Shown here piece after piece: positions 34,716 to 46,080 of a DNA stretch of 64,000 nt; within the stretch, counting starts at the first letter, position 1, and each line of letters starts with the position of its first letter. Source of the DNA: Chinchilla lanigera (Eukaryota; Chordata; Mammalia; Rodentia; Chinchillidae); assembly GCF_000276665.1 (NCBI RefSeq), contig NW_004955425.1:22195125-22259124 (forward strand), written 5' to 3'. Position numbers and translations under genes: made by a program. The notes beneath the pieces are model-generated. The model searched no databases. It was not told the DNA's origin and saw only the letters and a list, made by a program, of their open reading frames with translations.

Positions 34716-35982
34716 GAAAGACATGTTAATATGGTTTTATCATTTTATTATCAAGTTATTATCATTATAAATAAATGTCCTTTTAGACCCATGAATTATT
34801 TCAAAATATGTTAGATGTATAGCTTTTTATCCTTTTTATTTTTAAATGTTATCTTAATGATGTTGTTATCTGAGAAAAGAATCTATTTTCAAGTTGTCTT
34901 CTATGTTCTTTTATCAAATTTTACCATAGCAAAGTGATCTTCTTCCCCTCGAAGTTTTATTTATTTATTTATGTTGGCCTGAAAGTCCATTTGGCTAATT
35001 TAGATCAAAGTGCGACAGCTCTGTTTCTTTTCTGGTTAGTATTCTCGCAGGACAGAGTGTCAGCCTTTCCCCTCCGACCTCTCCCCCTTCTCACGGCTCT
35101 AAGTGTGTCTTTCACAAGGAGTTGTACCCATTTTCTTTAGTCCAGTCTCACAGACTTCAGTTTTTAAGAAGTGTCAATTATTCTACTTCCTTTCCAGCAC
35201 TAGTATTGGCAGTTTCTAATTTTATCCATGCTAGTAGGTATATAATATCATTGTGATTGTATTTTGCTCTATTTTTGAGTGCCTAAAAATAGTTGCCTCT
35301 GAAATTTTGTCCAGTTTTCTAGTGTTTTGTGGCAGAATGGTAACTCCGTGTTGGTTGGGAAGTAGTGTGTCCCTCACTTTGTAATTTTCAAACTTACTTT
35401 TTTACCACCTCAACAATGCATTTGAAATTTCTTTCTTTTTAAAATAAACTTATGTAGCATGTTTTGCTGCTTTTGGAGGGAGGGCTCTCTGAGATTTGTC
35501 ATTTTCCCTTACATTCTGGAATGAGTTTCACTTCATTGTGTTTGTTTTGTTTTGCACTTATTTTACAGATCTGATTCATCTTCTCTTTAATGCTTCAAAG
35601 TGCATTTCAAAATGTAGTGTGGGAAATCTTTCTTGATGGTTTTGTTTTTTTTGATAGACTTTTACAGGTCCAAAACCGTTTTGCTCTTTTATTACCTCTT
35701 CTGTTACAGGGTTAATATTTCATTTGATTGCAGCAAAAGTACAGAGTTGTTACTCTCTTCAGTAAATACTTCTCACACTGTACTTCGGGAGTGCTGTTAT
35801 AGTTCCCTCTGTCTTGACAAAGATATGTGCATCTCCTTCTATGTTGTGAAATATTTTCATTTTTTTGGAATCATTTTGTTACTAAGTGTAAATTGACTAG
35901 GTTTTTTTTTTTAAGTAAAAATGCTATAGATGGGTTATCTCAGGATTCCATCAATGCCAACTGTTAAAATAATGTTGAATAT

Positions 35983-36071
35983 AGGGGCCAGGGATACAGC
36001 TCAGCAGCTCAAGCACCTGCCTGGCAAGTGCAAGGCCCTGAGTTCAATTTCTGGTACCCCACCAAAACAGT
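35983..36071 (+). mobile_element. ID SINE
   Basis: A + strand ID, more diverged: ggggccagggatacagctca, cacctgcctggcaagtgcaa, ccctgagttcaatttctgg. Duplications are aataatgttgaatat (35968-35982) and aataatcttgaatat (36072-36086). Confidence 0.9.
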
Positions 36072-36522
36072 AATAATCTTGAATATGAAAGTAGCAGGCC
36101 TAGTTTACATCAGATGCAGAGAAGTCATCCAGTGATTCAGTAGCCCATGGGTGAGGAAAAGTAGTCTTATAGTGTTGGCCATCCTAGTGAGAGCCGGTCC
36201 CTAGGTGTTCTGTGCATTTGGTGGAGCCAGCATCCAGAGCCAGCTTTAGAGTCTCTTATCCTCAGCCTGAACTCTGTTCCAGGGAAACAGGTGTCTTGCG
36301 TCCCCCGCTAGGATAAGCCAGGCGAGCAGCCGTCTGTCTAGTGTGCTGGGCACGCTTGGGCTTCTGCCATGGTCATGAGAGAGGCTCCATTTTAGGGGTT
36401 CCTTTCCTGCCCTGTAACTGGCCCTTATTCCCAATTATAATCTCTCTCTTTTCACACTTACTTCCTGAGGCATAGTACTATTTTCTCAGGAAAGGAGCTT
36501 TTGGTCAGTGTTTGCATCTGTT

Positions 36523-36560
<38 letters not shown>
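36523..36560. repeat. (ATG)n trinucleotide microsatellite
   Basis: About 12-13 uninterrupted ATG/GAT units. In one frame it reads as poly-Asp, but there is no gene context. Confidence 0.98.
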
Positions 36561-36561
<1 letters not shown>

Positions 36562-36669
36562 ATTTGCCTGTGCTGGTTGCCCTCTTTCCTCAGAGCCTCA
36601 CAGAAGCATGGCTAAGTCAGGGAGTCAAGAGAAATAAAGAAAATATACTAATAGTCACAGGCAGTGCAT

Positions 36670-36890
36670 GGCACTGCCGGTGCTCTGAATGCTCCTCCTG
36701 TTGCCCACAGCTGCCTCTTCTTTATAGCACACAGCACAGTCTGGCGCAGTCGTTTTACACCATTTGTCTGTCATCTTCTCCGGCATAGCATACAAGTTCC
36801 ATGTGGACAGACATTGTGCCCTTGTAGCTCATATCTGTATCGAAGCATCTAGAACCATGGCACAGCAAAAGGTAGCTGGGTAATAAATGT
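36670..36890 (+). mobile_element. L2 LINE 3' fragment
   Basis: L2-like order: a pyrimidine-rich part, then catacaagttccatgtggac, agacattgtgcccttgtag, tcgaagcatctagaaccatg and the tail gggtaataaatgtc. Confidence 0.5.
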
Positions 36891-37512
36891 CTTCTTCATA
36901 TAAAGAAAAGAGAAAGGGTAAAGACTTGGGAAAAGCTTTAACAGACCTTTAAAAAAGAGCCTGTAGAGAGAAACTGGAGAAATGTCAAAGGTACCTGGTT
37001 GTAATAGTGAATGCTTGTTTGTAAAGTAAGACAGAAGAAAGTTTAGATTCAGCTTAAGTGATGACAAGTTTGAGAGACTTGCATTTACCTAATCCTGACA
37101 CTGGTATAAATTTGTAGTGACTGAAAGAGGAAGTCATGATTATTTGGAGTACCTATTTCATTTTATGTCATTCTATAAAATCTCCTTCCAAAAAATAATT
37201 CAGTGCTTATCTGACTTGCCTTCTTAATCAAAAGAGAAATAAATAATAAAACAAGAAACTCATTTCAAGTACTGTACTACTTTCCTTTATAATCTTGTCA
37301 CTGAAATGTAATAATTAATTGTGATATAGATATATTTGATCTTTAAAAATTGAGAATTGGTCCTAGGTTATTTTTTGGACAAGTCAGAGTACTTGATTTC
37401 TAACTGTTAACAACTAACATTTTAAAATGTTAGAGATTTGAAAAGAATCTCTAAAGCTTTCCCTTTATCTAATTTCAGCCATGTTTTTAAAGTTATGAAG
37501 TTATTTTTTCTT

Positions 37513-37577
37513 AATTGTTCCACAAATTATAAAGAGCATCCATATTTGTGGAAATTGTTCCACAAATTATAAAGAGC
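37513..37577. repeat. 25-bp direct repeat, 40-bp period, with palindrome
   Basis: A 25-base block beginning aattgttccacaaattataa and ending agagc occurs at 37513-37537 and 37553-37577. The spacer contributes atttgtggaa (37544-37553), which pairs with ttccacaaat (37558-37567) around a 4-base loop. Confidence 0.95.
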
Positions 37578-37600
37578 TCAAATGAATACACATTCTTTTA

Positions 37601-37704
37601 TTTTGTTTTGTTTTTTTTGTTTTTTCTCCGGTACCGGGAACCGAACTCACGACCTTGCGCATGCCAGGCAGGCGCTTTTGCCGCTGAGCTAAATCCCCAG
37701 CCCC
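37601..37704 (-). mobile_element. ID SINE
   Basis: An inverted ID: T/G-rich tail, ggtaccgggaaccgaactca, gcgcatgccaggcaggcgct, gctgagctaaatccccagcc. Perfect 16-base duplication aatacacattctttta at 37585-37600 and 37705-37720. Confidence 0.96.
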
Positions 37705-38499
37705 AATACACATTCTTTTAAAGTGAAAATACTGACAGTGGAAACCAGAGAAAAAAAGGAAAAAGAGATGCGCATGAATCACAAGACTCTTGGAAGAATG
37801 TATAAGCAAATCTAAGAACTATAGTTATTCATAATTTTACATTTTGCGTTTAAAAAATCCACTCTCCACACTGTTGATGGTTCTGCGGCTCCAGGATGAC
37901 ATCAGGTCTTCCATTAAGCAATATCTGCTTTCTGTTCAACAACTTGATGGTACTTCATCAAGTTTCAGTGATTAAAGGAATTAAAAACCAACTGGGTTTG
38001 AGTTTAAATACCCCTAACCATTAAGCTGAACATATTCCTGACCTTAGACCTCCTTTTGAACACTCTGAGAATTTGTATTACCCATAGGCTGCTTTATTTC
38101 TAGAAACTAAAGTAAATGTGTGGAAAATGAACTTCTTAGAGTCCCTGGTTGTATCTGTCAAAGGGTGCAGAATTATCAGTGTCACATGCCAGCCGCATGT
38201 TCAGACACTCTCACACCAACCCTCCTCTACCTGACTCAAAACCAAGAGGAGAACAGTCTTGGCACTGTTTTCCCCACTTCAGAAAATCACAGAGTTATCT
38301 GAACTGTACTCTCTCTCAGCAGCTGTGCCAGATGCAGGTGACCAGTAAGGTGAGGCTGATGGAAAGATAACACTAGGAATTAGGCTGTTGTGGGGAAAGA
38401 GAAGCACAGGCTGGGAAGGACTAACTTCCCTGCATCTCCTAGGAACTACCCTGTGACCACTGGTGACAAACTTGCATTCTAGACATCTGGTCTCCCTCA

Positions 38500-38660
38500 G
38501 CTCTTAGACCAGGGCCTCTCAAACTCGAATGTGCATGTAAATTGCCTCGTTCTGTGGGCTGGTGACACTGAGATTTCACATTTCTAGTGTACTACCAAGT
38601 AGTACTGACCTGCCCTGCTGGTTCTCTGATCATGATTTCAGTAGCAGAGTTCCTGGGCAA
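38500..38660 (+). mobile_element. MER5-type hAT relic
   Basis: The left end gggcctctcaaactcgaatg, then gtgcatgtaaattgcctcg, and tgatttcagtagcagagt resemble the MER5A consensus in forward orientation. The right terminus is not clear. Confidence 0.5.
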
Positions 38661-38789
38661 GAGGACTTTCCATCCAATTTGAAGCTCAAGATTTATAAAG
38701 TAAAATATTTCCATAAATATTCTATTTAAGACTAGTTAGATACTTTTGTGAGGTATACATTTAAAGCCAGAGATACCAGACTTGATGTT

Positions 38790-38885
38790 TCATGGCTGCA
38801 CATTGGTTTAGTGGGAGAGCATGAGCTGAGAGCACATGCCTAGCATGTGCAAGGCCCTGGGCTCAACCCCAGCCCTGGGGGAGGG
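38790..38885 (+). mobile_element. Diverged ID-like SINE
   Basis: Fragments ggtttagtgggagagcatg, cacatgcctagcatgtgcaa, ggccctgggctcaaccccag follow the ID A and B boxes with an insertion between them. No duplication was found. Confidence 0.5.
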
Positions 38886-39584
38886 GGTTGTTCAGAAAGT
38901 GTTTAGAATTCTTCCCCCACGCTCCTATTTAGGCTATTGGTATAGCAGTTTACATTATCTTTCTGATTATCCAAACACAAAAATGTTTATCTTAAAGTAA
39001 TCTGATGTGTTTGATAGAAAAAAATAAAATAAAAATATGTTCAAGCCAGCAAGGCAAGAAGATCTTACAGCTTATCTCAGAAGCTTGGTTGCTTGGTTGC
39101 TTATTCTGCTGTTCTGTTACATAAACATTCAGAAAGAAAATACATGCTTCCCATAAATCACAGTAAGATGAATATTCATGGTCCTGAAAGTAGCTTACAA
39201 ATCAAGAGTGAAGTACAAGACTTCTCCAGCCTAACTTCTCTCTGACCTGGCTGGGGCTTCTGATTCCTTTCCAGGACTTCTGACCTTGCAAAAAGCACTG
39301 GGGTAGTTATAGACAAACCTCCACAAAAGCCCAGCGGGAAAACCTGTAGAGACTGTAGGTGACTGACAGCATGGCTTCTGCAGGGGTAGGCAGGGTGGTC
39401 TCCGTGCACGTGCTTCTGTAAATGGCAGAGAGGTTACTCTGGCCTGGGTTTGACATTTGTACATTTGTCTGGGTGGTCAGAGTATAGCTGGGACACCCAC
39501 TGATTCATCCCTCTGTCTCTGAGGGACCACAGTGCCTCATCCACCACCATGATCACACGAGCTCCTTCTACATTCTGGACTCAC

Positions 39585-40265
39585 TGCCTTTTTAGTACAT
39601 ATATGTAGTGCATACTAATCACATTGTGCAGAGCTGGTGCATGTACAGAGCACATCTGAACTCTTTTCACATCCCCGTCGCCTTCCTTCCCTCCCAGGTG
39701 CTTCTTTCCTTTTTTTCCCCTCGCCTCTTTCCTCCCTTCCTCCATCTGTTGATCCCCTTGCCATTTGAGGAAGATCTATCTCCTTCCTATTATCCTTTGA
39801 TTCTTTCTTTATATTTTGGGTTTCTCGTGTAAAAGAAGCCATGCTATGTTTAAGCTTGCGTGTCTTATTTGTTTCATGTAGTTAACAAAAAATGGACAAC
39901 TGAAATGAATAGACACTTCTCAAAAGAAGAAATGCAAATGGCCACTCATTCCAGAAGAATGTTCAACTTTGCTGGCCATAGGAGAAAATGAAATCAAAAC
40001 AACACTCAGATTCCATCTCACCCTAGAAAGAATGGCCATCATTAAGAAATCAAATAATAACAAGTGCTGGCAAGGCCTGGGCACAGCAAATGTAAACTAG
40101 TGTAACCACTGTGACAATCAGGGTGGAGATTCCTCAAAAACTGAAACAAGAAATTCCATTCAACCCAGCTATTCTCCTTCTAAGTACCTGCCCCATGGAG
40201 TTAAAGACATCCTATTACAGTGATACAGGCATACCCGCGTTTATAGCAGCACAAAATTCTTACTA
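39585..40265. mobile_element. L1 fragment with inverted 5' part
   Basis: 39585-39882 is L1 3' sequence on the - strand (pyrimidine-rich run, then ggaagatctatctcc and gtaaaagaagccatgctatg). At about 39882 orientation flips: 39883-40265 is L1 ORF2-end sequence on the + strand (atgaatagacacttctcaaa, gaaatgcaaatggccactca, gaatggccatcattaagaaa). No spacer separates them. This is the layout left by twin priming. Confidence 0.75.
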
Positions 40266-42500
40266 GCTAAATCTTGAGCCTGCTTTCTTACCCTTCAAAA
40301 ATAACAAAAAACACATCTACAGTTTTGCAAAATATAAGAAAAAGATTTAATAACATATCCAAAATTCAGAGGGGAAGTGGTAGAAAATTAATGTTCCTGT
40401 AGTTGTCCTTCAAAGTGTTCAGCGATTTGGAAACAAACATATACGATATTTAAGAGGGAAAAATACAGAGCATCATGAGAACTGTGTAAAAAAACAATAT
40501 TAGAAGGGATATTTAGAAATGTTATGACTGGTCCATTAGTTTGGGAGGTGATTATGGATAATTTTATTATCCTTTTTATTAATTCAGTATATGTATTGCT
40601 TTTACAATTAAAATTTTTTAAAAGAATAAAGAAAAAGAAAACAAAGCAGCTCTGTGCTCAGGCTGAAGTCTCCAGAGCCCGCGTCCCGTCCCACCAATGG
40701 TGTCGAAATCTCCATGCAGGGCCTTGGGTCTGTGGTTAACTGTTTAATGTGTTTATGTGGTATAGAGCTGTACAGTGCCTCAATGACAGTGTTGCCATAA
40801 AGACCAACCCCATCAATTTTTCCAGAAACTGTATTTGATTAATTCTACAAAGGTCCAGGTCAAAGTTATTCCTCAGACCTTTTTATTTTTAACAAAGCTG
40901 AGGTTTCTAGGTTTGTCAGCAAATTCATTACCACTGTAAAGCTGCAAAAGGTCACAAAATGTCTCCTTCCACAATAAAATAGCATATAAGAAAAATCTCT
41001 TTTTCTCAACAATTCATTACCCTAACAGAGCCAAGGGAAACCTCTGACATTTCAGTTCCTTTTGCTTCAGGGGAAATAAATATTCCGTAGATCATGGAGA
41101 AAAATGACAAACAAATTACTGAAAAAAAATACACTCCTGCAGCATAGCAGCCACGCCAGACCAAGCACAGTCACTGACAGCTGCGACTCTCCAGTCTGTC
41201 GAACTTGGAAGACTGACAGTTTCCATAATGGCCTCAGTGCCCTGGTCACAGAAAGCTGTACACACACCAAAGAAACGCAAATTAAAGAGGCACGCAGTGG
41301 GGACTCGGAGAAGGAAATTCTACCATCATTTCATGCACACTTAGCTGTATAGGAAAGTCACTGCTGGCGTAGCATCACTGGGATCTTGAGCCAATAAGTG
41401 GACATGTTTTAGAAGTTATTAATTCCCTTGTCATAATGCTTTGTATGAAACTGTAACTTGACTGAGCTCGGCGGTGCTCAGTTTTCCCACATCCTGGAAA
41501 TTCGTTCCTGAATTCTGCCTCTAACACACTAAACTTTTGTCAGAAAGTAGCTTACACATGCGTTCTCCCTATCTTCAATTTCCATTCATCAACAACTAAG
41601 TTTTAACACCAGATACATTTCCATTTTCATTATTTTTGTAAACATAAGCAGTACAGAAAGGCAAAATTCACTGTGGCTCCAGACTCCAGTAGCACAAGAA
41701 ATAATATCTAGAATCAACAGATGAGCTCATATCAAATTAAAAATGTTTCTGCACAGCAAAGAAACAATCAGCAAAGTGAAGAGACAACTTGCAGAGTGGA
41801 AAAAAATTTTACTAGCTATCCCTTGAACAGAAAACTAACATCAAGAATACATAAAATACTCAAAAAATTAGACTCCCCCAAATAAAAGACCCAACAAAAA
41901 ATGGGCAATGAAAATGAATAGATACTTCTCAGAAGAAGTACAAATGTCCAGTAAATACACAAAAAAATACTCATCATCTCTGGCCATCAAAGAAATGCAA
42001 GTTAAAACTATACTGACATATCATCTTATCCCAGAAAGAATGGCAGCCATAAAAAAATCTAATAATAATGCTGGCAAAAATGTAGATAAAGAGGAGCCCT
42101 TCTGCATTGTTGTTGAGAATGTAAACTAGTACAGCCACTACAGAAATAAGTGTGGAGATTCCTCAAAAACCTAAAACTAGAAATTCATTCAACTCAGCTG
42201 CCCTTCTAGGTATCTTCCCAAAAGAGTTAAAATAATTTTATTACCAGGAAATAGACATACCCATGTTTATGGCAGCATGATTTATAATAGCTAGATTTTG
42301 AAAACAGCATATATGTCCAACAGCCAATAAACAGATAAAGAAAATGTGGTATTTATATACAATGGAGTCCTACACTGCTTTTAAAGAAATAAACTTGAGG
42401 CATTTGTAGGTAAATGGATGAAATTTGAGAATGTAATGTTAAGTGAAATAAGTCAGACACAAATTTAAATATTGCATAGTTTCTCATATATAAGAAACTA

Positions 42501-42577
42501 TAGGGCCAGGGAGATAGGTCAGCAGCACAGCACCTACCTGGCAAGTGCAAGTTATGAGTTTGCTTCCCAGTACCAAA

Positions 42578-42602
<25 letters not shown>
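42501..42602 (+). mobile_element. ID SINE nested in L1
   Basis: A + strand ID: gggccagggagataggtcag, cacctacctggcaagtgcaa, gagtttgcttcccagtacc and a 20-base A run. Duplication aagaaacta at 42492-42500 and 42603-42611. Confidence 0.9.
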
Positions 42603-42608
<6 letters not shown>

Positions 42609-42611
42609 CTA

Positions 42612-42653
42612 CCCACACACACACGCACACACACACACATACACATACACACA
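42612..42653. repeat. (CA)n microsatellite, imperfect
   Basis: CA-rich tract with one G and two T interruptions, next to the ID insertion inside L1. Confidence 0.95.
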
Positions 42654-43077
42654 AAACAAAATAAAAGATAAGTAGGAAGTAGGGAGAAGTTTAACTACTT
42701 CCCCAAATTATATATTCTATTGTTTCAAAAATATCTCAATATGTATGTGAATTTGTTTCATTTATACTGCTAGTTTACCTTAGATTGTCAAAAAGAAAAT
42801 TTTGTGTTATTTGTTTGTTTCTTTGTAAGAGTATTTTTGCTGTTATACTCTAAGTAACTACTTTAAGGATAATGATACACAGTGTATTAAATATTGTTAT
42901 TCTGTTACTATTTTATTTTGAAATTTTGTTTTATTTTTTCATTAAAAAGGTGCTTTCTTATATAATATGGATGTATAGTACATAATGCTTTTTCATATAC
43001 CTGGATCTATCATATAATTTTTTTCTGTCATGTGCTCTTTTGTCTCAATGATCAGCTTTGGAAGTCTTCCCAGGTCA

Positions 43078-43265
43078 GTGAGAATAGATCAGCACTTCTC
43101 AATGAAACTATGTTGGTGATTTTTGGAGACCTTTTTGGTGGTTACAGCATGAATTAGCATCTAGCAGAGTAGAGGCCAGGATGCTATCAAACGTCCTACA
43201 AAGCACAGAACAGCCCCACAATTTTCCAACCAAAACGTCCATACTGCCAAAGTTGAGAAACCCTG
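43078..43265 (+). mobile_element. MER20 hAT DNA transposon relic
   Basis: A good match to MER20: tttttggagacctttttggt, agcatctagcagagtagagg, ccaggatgctatcaaacgtc, ctacaaagcacagaacagcc, then ccaaagttgagaaaccctga at the right end. Confidence 0.8.
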
Positions 43266-43504
43266 ATATATATCTCCTCTATTGCTTAGCTGCTATTCAG
43301 CAGTCTGTAGCAAATTTAACCAATCATGTAACAGTATACTGCATATTAAAAAAATTTTAAGGGAAATGAGGAATAGTTTCACTTCTGCAAGATAAAAAGA
43401 GTGCTAGAGATTAACTGCATTAGTATGTGCATTTGTGTAAGTGAACTGTCTGATTAAAGTGATAAGTGGTAAATTTTTTCCTCATTAAATCTAATGTTTA
43501 AGGA

Positions 43505-43858
43505 AGCTATACCTAAAGAATTCTTCCCACATGTCCAGAACACACAGGCCTCTCTTCAGTGTGGGCTTTCCAGTGCTGCACCAGGTGGGACTTGCACTGA
43601 AGGCAGCCACCACGTCCACAGGACCTCTCTTCAGAGTGGACTTTCTGGTGCTCAAGAAATGTATTTCATGGCTAAGGCTTTCCACACTCACTGCATTCAT
43701 ACAGCCTTTCACCAGTATGATTTCTCTAATGTTCGTGAGGTTAGAGCTGTGCTGAGTGAATCCCATGTTGACTGCACACATAAGGGCTTTCTCCAGTGTG
43801 AACTCTGATGTTTAGTGCGCAGTAGTACCTAAGGGGTCCGCACGTTCACTGCATGTTA
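43505..43858 (-). pseudogene. C2H2 (KRAB-type) zinc-finger gene fragment, dead
   Basis: Read on the - strand, one frame shows repeated C2H2 signatures: RVHTGESPYVCSQHG, then RNHTGERLYECSECGKP, FLEHQKVHSEERS, SHLVQHWKAHTEERP. These are the inter-finger linker (HTGE/HSEE/HTEE), Cys-x2-Cys pairs and His-x3-His pairs of tandem zinc fingers, spaced about 28 residues apart. The frame is interrupted by several stops, cysteines are missing, and upstream at 43813-43858 a further finger needs a frameshift. No introns or promoter are seen. It is probably a processed or duplicated fragment of a KRAB-ZNF gene on another locus. It ends where an LTR begins (43857). The parent gene is not identifiable from this piece. 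Confidence 0.82.
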
Positions 43859-44105
43859 TGGTTCAGATCTAAAATGTCCCCCAGAGTTCTCATGTGTTCA
43901 GAGGTGGGGCTTTCGGAAGGTGACTGGGTCCTGGGCGTGCGAGGCTGATCAGTGGGTTCGTCCTTTGATGGGTTCTTGGAGGTGGAGTGGGGTGGGAGGT
44001 GGGTCATAGGTGTGTGCCTTTGGAGAGTAGGTCTCTCCCTAGCTCTTCTTCACATCACAGTCCAGGTGTCACTGAGCCTCATCAATGTCCTGAAAGAAAT
44101 ATATG
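43857..44105 (+). mobile_element. MaLR-type LTR fragment
   Basis: Forward MaLR start: atggttcagatctaaaatgt, cccccagagttctcatgtgt, ggtggggctttcggaaggtg, actgggtcctgggcgtgcga, then ccaggtgtcactgagcc. The 3' end with the polyadenylation region is missing. Confidence 0.6.
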
Positions 44106-44361
44106 GCCCTGAACACACCTGCCAACAAGCCCAGCCTGGCTCTAATTTTTACATGTAAATTTAACCCACGTTTGACTACTTTGGTACCTATGAGGTACGA
44201 TCCAACCACTGTGTTGTTTTTTTATATGCACCCCCGTTCCCATTATCATTTATTAATCAGTCAGTTTTTCTTGTTGATTGAATTGTTGCCTTTCTCATGT
44301 GCTGGTACCTGTACATTTGAGGTCTGTTTGTGAACTTTCTGTTCATTCCTTTGTGCTTTCT

Positions 44362-44752
44362 CTTGTGCTTTAACCACCGTAGCTCTAACAAAACCCCACA
44401 GAGTAGGCAACTTGTAAACAATAGTTATTTCTCATAGTTCTTGAGATAGAAAGTCCAACATCAAGATGCTGGCAGATTTGGTGTCCATAGAGGCCCTGCC
44501 CTCTGCTTCCCGGATGGTTGCTCCGCTGTCCGGAGGGGAGGGGCAGTGTGTCTTATATGCTGCGGGGACAGAAGAGGAAAAGTGGAAGGGGACAGTCTCC
44601 CAGAAGCCTTGGATAAGGGCACAAATCCCATCGTGATGGGGGAGCCCCAGGGCCTTATCGCCCCCTCTTGACCCCACCTCTTAATACCTTGGGGGTTAAG
44701 TTTCAACAGGTGTTTTGGGGGACACATGTATTCACATCATAGCAACCACTAC
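44362..44752 (-). mobile_element. MaLR (MLT1-like) LTR
   Basis: On the + strand aaccaccgtagctctaacaa, agttatttctcatagttctt, gaaagtccaacatcaagat and the far-end aagtttcaacaggtgttttg, gggggacacatgtattcaca follow the reverse of an MLT-type LTR. Confidence 0.55.
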
Positions 44753-45954
44753 AGATCACCAGAGGATTTCCAAATCCTGCAGCTCCTTTTCAGGGAAGCC
44801 ACGTTGGCCTTTCCAAGCTCTTTGCCAGCATGTATTAGCGCCTCTCCTTGCAGCACGCTGCTGCCCAGCCCTGGCATCACGTCCGTCTTCCAGCCTGTGC
44901 CAGTCTCCGTGGCTGCCCAGCAGTGCTGTCCCAAGCTCTTGCTGTCCTCCAGGCACTGGGGCATGGAGATGGCCCGTGAAGGGTTCCTGCCCAGAAACCC
45001 TTGTGTCAGGGTTTGCTGAGCGATTGAGTATATGTTTAGATGTAGAACAAAGACCAGTGGGAAATGCTTTTCTCTCGTGGTTCAGGGTTTGCTGCGTATT
45101 TTATCTTCATACTACTTCTACAGCATGCATTGCAAAGAATAAATCTAGGAAAGGCTTTCCTCAAGTTCTACCACAGCCACTTTTTTCTGCTTTGAAACAA
45201 CAGCTACATTGTTTCATCTTCACTGGGCAGCGACAGCCCTTGGCCTGTCCAAGGCAGGGAAAGGTCATATTAGCGAAGCAGTCCTGCTTGCTGCTGGCTA
45301 AGGGGGAGAAAGGAGGTTGCCCCTGAGTCGGATTTTTTCTTTTCAGCCTCCTAAGAGGGCCTTCGGGAGTGGACTGAGCTGTGGCTCCTTGTACCGATGG
45401 CCCTTAAGCACCTACCTGAAACCTGACAGCAGAGGACATCTCAGCTATAAATCCAGCCGGATGCTGAGGTCAGACTCCTGCAGCAGGCACTGAGCCCCGC
45501 TGTGCAAACACTGGGACCATGACATCCCCAGGAGCTGGTGAGGTGGGGCGGGGGAATGTGTGTAAAGGGCACTCACAGTGCAAAGCAGAGTCAAGTCAGT
45601 CCTACACAGGACTGAGCGGGGGCCCGAGGAGAAGGGAGGGTTAGTTAGGACAGGGGATCAAGCAAGGCACTTGAAAATCGTGTCCCCGCTCTCAGAAATA
45701 AAAGGAGCTTTCTTTGGTGGATTCTTTCAATTTAAACACAAGGAAAGAGGGATGTGTGAAAGGAGAAATGAAACCAAGACAGCACCATTTTGCCAAGTAC
45801 CGAATGGTGGTTGAGGCCGGCCCTGAGCCTTAGAAATGGGAGTTTTCATCCCAGATATCACACAAAGCATCCAGCACTGCCGCTGTCTCATCCCAAATGC
45901 TCAAGTCTGAGCATCCCTGGTTGTATGTCACGGATCTTACTTTGACTCATTACT

Positions 45955-46080
45955 TGTTTTGTTTTGTTTTTTGAGATAAATTCTTACTATGTAGCCTAGG
46001 CTGGCCTTCAACTTGCAGCGATCCTCCTGCCTCAACCTCCCAAGTGCTGGAATTATAGTCGTGCCCCACCACACCCAGCC
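45955..46080 (-). mobile_element. B1 SINE
   Basis: Inverted B1: tttttgagataaattcttac, gtagcctaggctggccttc, gatcctcctgcctcaacctc, gtgctggaattatagtcg, caccacacccagcc. Confidence 0.88.

Larger units (their letters stand above)
41700..42720 (+). mobile_element. L1 LINE 3' fragment, split by an ID SINE
   Basis: A + strand L1 ORF2 terminus and 3' region: atgtttctgcacagcaaag, acccaacaaaaaatgggcaa, gaatagatacttctcagaag, gaatggcagccataaaaa, aatgtggtatttatatacaa. Stops break the frame. It is in the opposite orientation to most other L1s here. Confidence 0.8.

Noticed and set aside
36501..36788. Frame with a poly-Asp tract
   Set aside because: The Asp run is the ATG microsatellite and the rest is L2-like sequence.
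44715..45326. 203-codon open frame on the + strand
   Set aside because: Cys/Pro/Ser-rich with no recognisable domain, no supporting splice or promoter signals, and it begins within a MaLR LTR. Chance frame in GC-rich DNA.
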